Shown here one piece after another: positions 1-6,608 of a stretch of DNA of 22,379 nt (its first letter is position 1; each line of letters opens with the position of its first letter). The translations under genes and the position numbers were made by a program. The stretch is from UBA2658 sp964617335 (GTDB lineage: Bacteria; Bacillota; Clostridia; Oscillospirales; Oscillospiraceae). The DNA lies in contig CAZTXG010000028.1 of the NCBI GenBank assembly GCA_964617335.1, positions 1-22,379 of the forward strand, written 5' to 3'. Below the pieces are notes generated by a model. It saw nothing but the letters and a program-made list of their open reading frames with translations, ran no database searches and was not told the DNA's origin.

Positions 1-35
1 AAAGATTTGGAGCCTCTGCTGAATTTCGTTTGATT

Positions 36-44
36 TGTTATAAT
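36..44 (+). promoter_or_regulatory. Probable dnaA promoter (extended -10)
   Basis: TGTTATAAT at 36-44 matches an extended -10 element (TGnTATAAT). No good -35 hexamer lies 16-18 bases upstream, which is tolerated for extended -10 promoters. Transcription would start near 51 and leave a leader of about 120 nt before dnaA. The leader is AT-rich and I see no DnaA box in it. The assignment rests on sequence match alone. Confidence 0.5.
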
Positions 45-173
45 AAAGTAGTATGGTTTTAATAAGAAAGCCCATATTTTTTTGCTTTTTTATTGCGATT
101 TTCTCTTTTCACCGCAGTAAAAATATACATGATAAAAAACTATCCTGTTTGGTTAAAGGAGTAATGAAACTTA

Positions 174-1490
174 ATGAATTCCGTGAACGAAATTTGGATC
201 AGTATTATGGATATGCTCACAAAAGAGCTTACCAGCACCTCGATAAACACCTGGTTTTCAGATTGCAAACCTATAGAGCTTACTGAAAACCGACTTGTCA
301 TCTATACACCTACAGACTTTAAAAGAAACATCATATCCAGCCGCTTTGCCTCCACCATAACCTCTGTTTTAACAGACCTGTTTTCCTGTCCCTTTGAGCT
401 TTTGGTTCTTGCCGAGGATGAACTGGAAGACTATGAGCGCAGCGGCGGGCCGGATGATTCCCTGCCTGAGGTGGCAGGATACACCTTTGACAGGTTTATC
501 GTGGGAAACTCCAACAAATTTGCCCATGCCGCCGCTGTTGCCGTTGCGGATAATCCCGGACTTTCCTATAACCCCCTTTTCATTTACGGCAACTCCGGAC
601 TGGGAAAAACCCATCTTCTTCTCGCCATCGGCCAAAAAATTCATGAGGGAAACCCAGGGGCAAAAATTGTTTATGTCAAAGGCGACGAATTTATGAATCA
701 AATGGTTCAGTCCATTAAAGACAACACTCAGGTGGAGTTTAGAAACAAATACCGCTATGTTGACCTTTTTCTTGTGGATGATATTCAGTTTATTGCCGGA
801 AAGCTCGGGGTACAAGAGGAATTTTTCCACACCTTCAATAACCTTTACGAAGCGGGAAAACAAATAGTAATCACCTCAGACCGCCCCCCCATCGAAATGG
901 TAAAGCTGGAGGACAGGCTGCGAACCAGATTTGAAGGGGGTCTTATGGCTGACATTCAGCCTCCGGACCTTGAAACCCGCATGGCCATCATCAGAAACAA
1001 AGCTTCCCAGTTAGGTATGTGTTTGGCGGATGATGTTGTTGAATACATAGCCGGAGAGATAAAGTCAAACATTCGGCAAATAGAGGGCGTTGTTAAGCGC
1101 CTTACCGCCTATAACTCCATAATGCACGATAATGTTGACGTTGCTGCTGCCAAACGGGCCATTAAAGATGTTATAAGGGTTGGTGCCTATGTTCCCACCC
1201 CTGACGTTATAATTGAGGAGACGGCCCGTTATTATATGCTGGAGCCTCAAGATTTAAGAGGTCAGCGCCGTTCTAAAAACACCGCCATGGCAAGGCAGGT
1301 ATCCATGTATCTTATGCGCAGTCTTACTAATCTCTCCCTTAAAGACATAGGCGAGCAGTATGAAGACAGAAACCACTCAACAGTTTTAAGCTCTATAAGA
1401 AAGGTTGAAGACCTTATCAGCAAAGATAATACTATGGGAAACACAATAAGAGACATTACAAGCAATATAAACACCGGCCACTCCCTGTAA
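174..1490 (+). CDS. dnaA: Chromosomal replication initiator protein DnaA
   Basis: DnaA is the AAA+ ATPase that binds DnaA boxes, melts the origin and recruits the helicase. The 438-residue product is full length for the family. Domain I is at about 1-80, a short linker follows, and the AAA+ core begins near YTFDRFIVGNSN (103-114). Walker A is GNSGLGKTH (139-147), Walker B is LFLVDDIQF (198-206), sensor 1 is ITSD (233-236) and the arginine-finger box is RLRTRFEGGL (248-257). The C-terminal DNA-binding helix-turn-helix carries the signature DRNHSTV (398-404). The ATG at 174 is preceded by AAAGGAG (155-161), 12 nt away. An ATG at 164 is in another frame and too close to that site. It heads the replication block, and oriC-like sequence follows directly. 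Confidence 0.98.
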   Translation: MNSVNEIWISIMDMLTKELTSTSINTWFSDCKPIELTENRLVIYTPTDFKRNIISSRFASTITSVLTDLFSCPFELLVLAEDELEDYERSGGPDDSLPEVAGYTFDRFIVGNSNKFAHAAAVAVADNPGLSYNPLFIYGNSGLGKTHLLLAIGQKIHEGNPGAKIVYVKGDEFMNQMVQSIKDNTQVEFRNKYRYVDLFLVDDIQFIAGKLGVQEEFFHTFNNLYEAGKQIVITSDRPPIEMVKLEDRLRTRFEGGLMADIQPPDLETRMAIIRNKASQLGMCLADDVVEYIAGEIKSNIRQIEGVVKRLTAYNSIMHDNVDVAAAKRAIKDVIRVGAYVPTPDVIIEETARYYMLEPQDLRGQRRSKNTAMARQVSMYLMRSLTNLSLKDIGEQYEDRNHSTVLSSIRKVEDLISKDNTMGNTIRDITSNINTGHSL

Positions 1491-1499
1491 GGGCTTTGG

Positions 1500-1508
1500 T
1501 TATCCACT
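1500..1508 (+). promoter_or_regulatory. DnaA box (8 of 9)
   Basis: TTATCCACT differs from the consensus TTATCCACA only in the last base. It lies 9 bases after the dnaA stop codon. Confidence 0.7.
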
Positions 1509-1536
1509 TTTTTATGTTGATATGATGACAAAATAA

Positions 1537-1545
1537 TGTGGATAA
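1537..1545 (-). promoter_or_regulatory. DnaA box (perfect)
   Basis: TGTGGATAA is the exact reverse complement of the consensus DnaA box TTATCCACA. It faces the box at 1500-1508. Confidence 0.85.
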
Positions 1546-1646
1546 AAGTTATTTTTGTTCTTCCTTATTTTTCCTGTTAACATATCTTAAGTTTCTAACA
1601 TTTTTTTGAACATTGTTTTATTAGACTTATCAAGGCTTTTACCCAG

Positions 1647-1655
1647 TTTTCAACA
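1647..1655 (+). promoter_or_regulatory. Degenerate DnaA box next to trio array
   Basis: TTTTCAACA matches the DnaA box consensus at 7 of 9 positions. It sits 10 bases before the CTA-triplet array, which is where a trio-proximal DnaA box is expected. The match would mean little without that position. Confidence 0.45.
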
Positions 1656-1665
1656 GATTTTTTTC

Positions 1666-1683
1666 CTACTACTACATCTACTA
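1666..1683. promoter_or_regulatory. DnaA-trio-like array at the unwinding site
   Basis: The + strand reads CTA CTA CTA CAT CTA CTA. On the complementary strand, read 3' to 5', this is GAT repeated in five of six triplets, the pattern of the DnaA-trio element bound by DnaA as single strand. It is followed at once by AT-rich sequence (AAATATATTATATCTATC). Identification is by pattern and position. Confidence 0.65.
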
Positions 1684-1756
1684 AATATATTATATCTATC
1701 TTTCTTTATGTATGGAAAGAAAAATAAATCTTACTTGTGAGAGAAAGGCGTAAAAT

Positions 1757-2863
1757 ATGAAATTTACTTGTGAAAAATATCTATTACAGGCCGCCGTCAC
1801 CACAAGCTCGCGCGCAGCGGCCTCAAAGAGTCCCAATCCGGCTTTAGAGGGGCTTTTAATAGAGGCAGCCGGAAATGTGAAAATAACGGGCTACGACCTT
1901 GTAAAAGGCATTTACACCAGTTTTGCCGCGGATGTTGCCGAAGCCGGCAGTGTTATAATCTCCGCAAAGCTCTTTGAAAACATTGTCCGGAGTCTGCCGG
2001 ATGATATCGTTACAATAAGCTGTGATGACTCAAACCTTACCCGAATAAGCTGCGGCCATGCGGATTTTTCTATAATGGGTATGTATTCGGACAGCTATCC
2101 GGAGCTTCCCGGGGTAGAGCACCAAAAAGCCATTTCCATCCCCCAAAAAACTATGCGTGAAATGATAAGCCAGACAATTTTTGCAGTTTCCGACAATGAG
2201 GCAAGACCTGTTTACACAGGGGCTCTTTTTGAGGTGGAAAACGGAAAGCTAACTGTTGTAGCGGTAGACGGCTACCGTCTTGCCATGCGGCGGGAAACAC
2301 CGGAATCCTCTGATATGCCCGATTGCAGCTTTATTGCTCCCGGCTCTGCCCTGCAAGATCTTGAAAAAATGTGTGATGACAGTGATGAAACGGTTAAGAT
2401 TATAGTAGGTTCAAAGCATATATCCTTCAGCGTTGGAAACTGTGTTCTTGTTACAAGACGGCTGGAAGGGGAATTTTTAGACTATAAAAAGTCTATTCCC
2501 TCAGAATTTAAGTATGAGCTTAAAATGGAAAGGGCAGGCTTTTTAAGAGCTGTGGACAGGGTATCCCTCATAATAGACGATAGGGTAAAAAATCCCCTGC
2601 GTTGTGTTTTTGGGGAAAACAGGCTGAATATGTACTGTGTAACGGCCCTTGGAAAAGGTGAGGATATCTGCACCTTTGAAGGGGACGGAGAAGGCCTTGA
2701 AATAGGCTTTAACAACCGATATTTACAGGATGCTTTAAAGGCCGCACCGGCAGAAAAGCTTCTTGTACGCTTAAATACAGGCACCTCCCCCTGTGTTATA
2801 TCACCGGAGGACGGCTCTGATAAATTTTTATATATGATTTTACCTGTCAGGCTGAAATCCTGA
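1757..2863 (+). CDS. dnaN: DNA polymerase III subunit beta (sliding clamp)
   Basis: The beta clamp is a ring-shaped homodimer that tethers DNA polymerase III and other repair proteins to DNA. The product is 368 residues, normal for the family, and is built of three similar clamp domains of roughly 120 residues each. Typical features are the N-terminal KYLLQAAVTTSSRAA segment, the VVAVDGYRLAMRR segment at the end of the second domain, and the C-terminal stretch ending in YMILPVRL, part of the hydrophobic partner-binding cleft. The ATG at 1757 follows AAAGG by about 8 nt. It lies directly after oriC in the canonical dnaA-oriC-dnaN order. No frameshift or missing region is seen. Confidence 0.98.
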   Translation: MKFTCEKYLLQAAVTTSSRAAASKSPNPALEGLLIEAAGNVKITGYDLVKGIYTSFAADVAEAGSVIISAKLFENIVRSLPDDIVTISCDDSNLTRISCGHADFSIMGMYSDSYPELPGVEHQKAISIPQKTMREMISQTIFAVSDNEARPVYTGALFEVENGKLTVVAVDGYRLAMRRETPESSDMPDCSFIAPGSALQDLEKMCDDSDETVKIIVGSKHISFSVGNCVLVTRRLEGEFLDYKKSIPSEFKYELKMERAGFLRAVDRVSLIIDDRVKNPLRCVFGENRLNMYCVTALGKGEDICTFEGDGEGLEIGFNNRYLQDALKAAPAEKLLVRLNTGTSPCVISPEDGSDKFLYMILPVRLKS

Positions 2864-2890
2864 TAAGCCCTTTTAGGCATTGGAGGTTTT

Positions 2891-3121
2891 ATGCAAAGCA
2901 ATTATGAAGAAATAAAAATAAAAACGGATTTTATAAGGCTGGATGCTCTTTTAAAACTTTGCGCGGCGGCAGGCTCCGGCGGCGAAGCAAAAATGTATAT
3001 TCAAGAGGGAAATGTGGAGCTTAACGGCAAAGTTTGCCTCCAGCGGGGAAAAAAGCTTCATGACGGGGACAAGGTCAGCTTTAACGGCGAAAATTATCTT
3101 ATCCGCGGTGAAGAAAAATGA
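2891..3121 (+). CDS. yaaA: S4-domain RNA-binding protein, YaaA/RlbA family
   Basis: This small protein of 76 residues consists almost entirely of one S4 RNA-binding fold. The signature runs from TDFIRLDALLKLCAAAGSGG through QEGNVELNGKVCLQRGKKLHDGD to the end. The family sits between dnaN and recF in many Firmicutes (Bacillus subtilis yaaA, also named rlbA). A ribosome-related role has been proposed for that family; nothing in this sequence shows the exact target. The ATG at 2891 follows a GGAGG (2882-2886). The stop codon overlaps the recF start (ATGA at 3118-3121), so the two genes are very likely translationally coupled. Confidence 0.92.
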   Translation: MQSNYEEIKIKTDFIRLDALLKLCAAAGSGGEAKMYIQEGNVELNGKVCLQRGKKLHDGDKVSFNGENYLIRGEEK

Positions 3122-4224
3122 TTCTCTCATCTCTTTCTCTTACGGGCTTTCGTAACCTTTGGGACCAGTCCATTGATTTTTCTAACGGCATAAACGTAAT
3201 AAGAGGGGAAAATGCCCAAGGAAAAACAAATCTTCTCGAAGCTGTTTTTATGCTTAGCTGCGGCAGGGGCTTTCGCACCCGCTTTGACAGGGAGCTAATC
3301 CGCTTCGGCAGTGATTTTTCAAAACTTGAAGGGGATATTTTTTCCCAGGGCAGGCAGCAGACAATAGATATAAAAATGGGCCGCTGCGTCAGAAAACAGA
3401 TATGCTTAAACGGAGTGAGAAAAAATTCCTCAGAGCTTTCTGACGCCTTCAGGGTGGTTCTCTTTTGCCCCGATGACCTTAACATGATAAAAGAAGGGGC
3501 AAAGGAGCGCCGCCGTTTTATTGATATGGCAATCTCCCAGTTAAAACCCGCTTATGCCGAGCTTATATCGGAATACACAAGGCTTTACGAGCATAAAAGG
3601 CGCATTCTTTGCGACTGGCGGGAAAAACCCTCCCTTTTAGATGCCTTAGACGAATATTCAGACTTTATGTGCCGCTGCTCGGCTAAGATTATACGCTATC
3701 GGGCGGCATATATAAAAAAGCTCTCTATGGAGGCAGAGGCCATACACAGCCGCTTTTCCGGAAATGGAGAGGAGCTTTCTGTAAATTATGGCACAGTCAG
3801 CACGGTAACAGACCCCTTCGCCCCTGCCGGTGAAATTTATTTAAGGCTAAAGGAACATCAAAAAAGCCACCGTGAGGCTGAAATAGCCTCCTGCGGTGTT
3901 TTAACGGGCATACACAAAGATGACCTTGAAATAAATATAAACGGTATCACAGCAAGAAATTATGCCTCCCAGGGCCAAATGAGAACAGCAGCCCTTTCAC
4001 TTAAAATGGCAGAGCGGGAGGTATCTTTTCAAGATACCGGAGAAAATCCCGTTCTCCTGCTAGACGATGTTTTAAGTGAATTAGACCCAAAACGTCAGGA
4101 ATTTGTCTTAAATCGAATTGGAGACGGACAGACCTTCATCACCTGCTGTGAGGACTCCAGGATAAAAGAGCGCACAGGAGGTCAGGTAATAAACGTCTCT
4201 GATGGAAGAGTCAGTCGGGGATGA
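3118..4224 (+). CDS. recF: DNA replication and repair protein RecF
   Basis: RecF is an SMC-like ABC ATPase that binds single/double-strand DNA junctions and loads RecA at gaps together with RecO and RecR. The 368-residue product is full length. Walker A is GENAQGKTN (30-38), the ABC signature is in NYASQGQMRTAALSL (281-295), and Walker B with the D-loop is VLLLDDVLSELD (312-323). The middle (about 125-250) is the helical arm, short compared with SMC proteins, as usual for RecF. The start overlaps the upstream stop by four bases and has no separate strong ribosome site, so expression should depend on coupling to the S4 gene. Confidence 0.97.
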   Translation: MILSSLSLTGFRNLWDQSIDFSNGINVIRGENAQGKTNLLEAVFMLSCGRGFRTRFDRELIRFGSDFSKLEGDIFSQGRQQTIDIKMGRCVRKQICLNGVRKNSSELSDAFRVVLFCPDDLNMIKEGAKERRRFIDMAISQLKPAYAELISEYTRLYEHKRRILCDWREKPSLLDALDEYSDFMCRCSAKIIRYRAAYIKKLSMEAEAIHSRFSGNGEELSVNYGTVSTVTDPFAPAGEIYLRLKEHQKSHREAEIASCGVLTGIHKDDLEININGITARNYASQGQMRTAALSLKMAEREVSFQDTGENPVLLLDDVLSELDPKRQEFVLNRIGDGQTFITCCEDSRIKERTGGQVINVSDGRVSRG

Positions 4225-4277
4225 CCATTTGATTAAGCAGGAAATAAATTTTTAACTTTTATTTAAGGAGCCTTTAA

Positions 4278-4541
4278 ATGTATCTCCATCTCGGAAAAAA
4301 TGTTGTGGTTCAGCAAAAGGATATAGTTGCTGTTTTTGACCTTGATAACAGCTCCCATTCCCATATAACAAGAGACTATCTAACGAGGGCAGAGAAAAAG
4401 GGTCAGGTGGTAAATGTAAGTGATGATTTACCAAAGTCCTTTGTTATTTGCCGTCATGATGAGGGCTCACAAACGGTTTATTTATCCCAGCTTGCCTCGG
4501 CAACTCTTTTAAAAAGAGCCTCGGTATTAAATTTTGAATAA
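4278..4541 (+). CDS. remB: Extracellular matrix regulator RemB-like (DUF370) protein
   Basis: This 87-residue protein belongs to the DUF370 family, found between recF and gyrB in many Firmicutes (Bacillus subtilis yaaB/remB). Recognisable family features are the N-terminal MYLHLGKNVVV strand, IVAVFDLDNSS, and the C-terminal YLSQLASATLLKRA helix. In B. subtilis the relative RemA is a DNA-binding activator of biofilm matrix genes, and RemB also affects matrix expression. Whether this protein does the same here is inference. The ATG at 4278 is preceded by AAGGAG (4265-4270) at 7 nt spacing. It is separated from recF by 53 bases and from gyrB by 50, in the same direction. Confidence 0.9.
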   Translation: MYLHLGKNVVVQQKDIVAVFDLDNSSHSHITRDYLTRAEKKGQVVNVSDDLPKSFVICRHDEGSQTVYLSQLASATLLKRASVLNFE

Positions 4542-4548
4542 AACAGCT

Positions 4549-4569
4549 AAAGCCGGAATCCGGCCTTTT
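4549..4569 (+). terminator. Weak terminator-like hairpin between remB and gyrB
   Basis: GCCGG (4552-4556) and CCGGC (4560-4564) form a 5-bp GC stem with a 3-nt loop, extended by two A-T pairs across one mismatch and followed by TTTT. It is too short to be sure of; it may only attenuate readthrough into gyrB. Confidence 0.35.
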
Positions 4570-4591
4570 AAAATGCGGAAGGAAGAAGTAA

Positions 4592-6523
4592 ATGTCTGAA
4601 ATCACCGATAAGATAACAGAAGAATATGATGCCTCACAAATTCAAGTTCTCGAAGGATTAGAGGCAGTTCGTAAGCGCCCCGGAATGTACATCGGAACAA
4701 CCTCCTCAAGCGGTCTGCACCATCTGGTGTATGAAATTGTGGATAACTCCATAGACGAGGCCCTTGCGGGATATTGCAGCCATATTGAAGTAAGCATCGA
4801 AAAAGACAATATAATAAAAGTAAGCGATAACGGCCGGGGCATACCCGTGGATATTCAAGAGCAGACGGGAAAATCGGCCCTTGAGGTTGTTTTCACAGTT
4901 TTACATGCCGGCGGCAAGTTTGGCGGCGGGGGCTATAAGGTTTCCGGAGGCCTTCACGGCGTTGGCGCTTCAGTGGTAAACGCTCTTTCCCAGTGGCTTT
5001 ATGTGCAGGTTCATAAAAACGGAAACATCTATGAGATGAAATTTTCCCGAGGGGACATCACACAGGAATTGAAGATTGTCGGCAGCACAGACAAATCAGG
5101 CACCACTGTTTTATTTAAGCCTGACGACCAGATTTTTGAAGATAGAACCTTCGACTACGAAATTCTTTTTTCCCATATGCGGGAGCAGGCCTTCCTAAAC
5201 GGCGGCTTAAAAATAACCACCCAGGATTTAAGAGGGCAGGAGCCTATCCGAGATGAAATGTACTATGAAGGCGGTATACGGGAATTTGTAAAATTTATAA
5301 ATCGGGCAAAAAGCCCTCTTCATAATGACGTTATATATATGTCGGGAGAAAGAAACGACTCCATTGCGGAAATTGCAATACAGTATAACGACAGCTATAA
5401 CGAAAACATTATTTCTTTTGCCAACAACATCAACACTCCCGAGGGAGGAATGCACGAAACCGGCTTTAAGGCCGCCCTTACAAGGGTGCTGAATGTTTAT
5501 GGTCAAAAATGCGGACTTTTAAAAGGTGACGAAAAGCTCTCAGGTGAGGACTGCCGTGAGGGCCTTGCCTGCATAATTTCCGTAAAGCTCACCGATGCCC
5601 AGTTTGAGGGGCAAACCAAGGCAAAGCTTGGAAACTCGGAAATAAGAACCCTTGTGGATAATGTAGTTTCCGATAAGTTTGAGCGTTTTCTGGAGGAAAA
5701 CCCCGCCGTGGGCAGGGTCATCCTTGAGAAAGCTCTTACAGCCAGCCGTGCAAGGGAGGCAGCCCGCAAAGCCAGAGAAAATATAAGGCGAAAAAACGCC
5801 CTTGAAGGCAGCACCCTGCCGGGAAAACTTAGGGACTGCAACGAGAGGGACCCTGCCCTCACCGAAATTTACATTGTCGAGGGAGATTCGGCAGGAGGCA
5901 GCGCCACCGGCGGCAGAGACAGCCGTTATCAGGCAATTTTACCCCTATGGGGAAAAATGCTTAACGTGGAAAAGGCGAGAGCCGACAAGGTCTATGGAAA
6001 CGACAAGCTTATGCCTGTTATAACCGCCTTAGGCGCGGGGATAGGTGAGGACTTTGACATCTCAAAGCTTCGCTACCACAAAGTTATTATCATGGCCGAC
6101 GCCGACGTTGACGGCAGCCATATTAGAACCCTTCTTTTAACTTTTTTCTTCCGCTTTATGCGGCCTTTAATAGACCATGGATATGTCTATGCCGCAATGC
6201 CTCCCCTGTTTAAATTAGTTCGGGGTAAAACCACCCGTTATGCCATTTCCGAGGAAGAGTGCGATAGGATAGCCGCCGAAATGCGCGGGGAGGACGGCAA
6301 GGGTAAAATCGACATCAGCCGGAACAAAGGTCTTGGTGAAATGGACCCCCACGAGCTTTGGGACACCACAATGAATCCCGAAACCAGAGTTTTAAAACAG
6401 ATAAGGCTTGATGATGCCATAAGAGCTGACGAAATATTTACTATCCTAATGGGAGAAAAAGTTGAACCCAGAAAGGAATTTATCGAGGATAACGCGAAAT
6501 ACGCTATAAATCTTGATATATAA
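4592..6523 (+). CDS. gyrB: DNA gyrase subunit B
   Basis: GyrB supplies the ATPase and part of the cleavage core of DNA gyrase, which introduces negative supercoils. The 643-residue product is full length for Firmicutes. The N-terminal GHKL ATPase has YEIVDNSIDEAL (47-58, with the catalytic Glu48), SDNGRGIP (78-85), the glycine-rich GGLHGVGASVVN (119-130) and the QTK loop (341-343). The TOPRIM domain has EGDSAGGSA (430-438) and the metal-binding DADVD (503-507). It ends in the conserved NLDI. The segment LPLWGKMLNVEKAR (450-463) has Trp where many GyrB proteins have Arg or Lys. The ATG at 4592 follows a purine-rich GGAAGGAAG. Gene order and the separate gyrA downstream favour gyrase over topoisomerase IV. 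Confidence 0.97.
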   Translation: MSEITDKITEEYDASQIQVLEGLEAVRKRPGMYIGTTSSSGLHHLVYEIVDNSIDEALAGYCSHIEVSIEKDNIIKVSDNGRGIPVDIQEQTGKSALEVVFTVLHAGGKFGGGGYKVSGGLHGVGASVVNALSQWLYVQVHKNGNIYEMKFSRGDITQELKIVGSTDKSGTTVLFKPDDQIFEDRTFDYEILFSHMREQAFLNGGLKITTQDLRGQEPIRDEMYYEGGIREFVKFINRAKSPLHNDVIYMSGERNDSIAEIAIQYNDSYNENIISFANNINTPEGGMHETGFKAALTRVLNVYGQKCGLLKGDEKLSGEDCREGLACIISVKLTDAQFEGQTKAKLGNSEIRTLVDNVVSDKFERFLEENPAVGRVILEKALTASRAREAARKARENIRRKNALEGSTLPGKLRDCNERDPALTEIYIVEGDSAGGSATGGRDSRYQAILPLWGKMLNVEKARADKVYGNDKLMPVITALGAGIGEDFDISKLRYHKVIIMADADVDGSHIRTLLLTFFFRFMRPLIDHGYVYAAMPPLFKLVRGKTTRYAISEEECDRIAAEMRGEDGKGKIDISRNKGLGEMDPHELWDTTMNPETRVLKQIRLDDAIRADEIFTILMGEKVEPRKEFIEDNAKYAINLDI

Positions 6524-6529
6524 GCTGTC

Positions 6530-6559
6530 TCTTTAAAGGGGGAGCTGCCCCTTAAAAGA
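6530..6559 (+). terminator. Hairpin between gyrB and gyrA
   Basis: Twelve bases at 6530-6541 pair with 6548-6559 with one A-A mismatch; the core is AAGGGG/CCCCTT with a 6-nt loop. Only a short run of five T (6563-6567) follows, after TGA. This may be a partial terminator or an attenuator tuning gyrA relative to gyrB; the sequence does not decide. Confidence 0.45.
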
Positions 6560-6608
6560 TGATTTTTACCCGCAGCAGGAAAGCAATAAAAAAGGTGGTA
6601 TACACACA

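Larger units (their letters stand above)
1491..1756. other. oriC: Putative replication origin (oriC)
   Basis: The 266 bases between dnaA and dnaN hold, in order, a near-perfect DnaA box (1500-1508), a perfect inverted DnaA box (1537-1545), a degenerate box TTTTCAACA (1647-1655), a CTA-triplet array resembling a DnaA-trio (1666-1683) and a very AT-rich tract (about 1684-1735). The order box, trio, AT-rich unwinding region matches the basal unwinding system described for Bacillus subtilis and many other bacteria. Only one consensus box is present, fewer than in most characterised Firmicute origins, so more boxes may lie upstream of this window. The dnaN ribosome site (AAAGG near 1744-1748) sits at the right end. 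Confidence 0.8.

Noticed and set aside
53..286. A 77-residue reading frame overlapping the dnaA start
   Set aside because: It has low-complexity aromatic-rich sequence, no ribosome site and overlaps dnaA in another frame; it is covered by the dnaA promoter leader.
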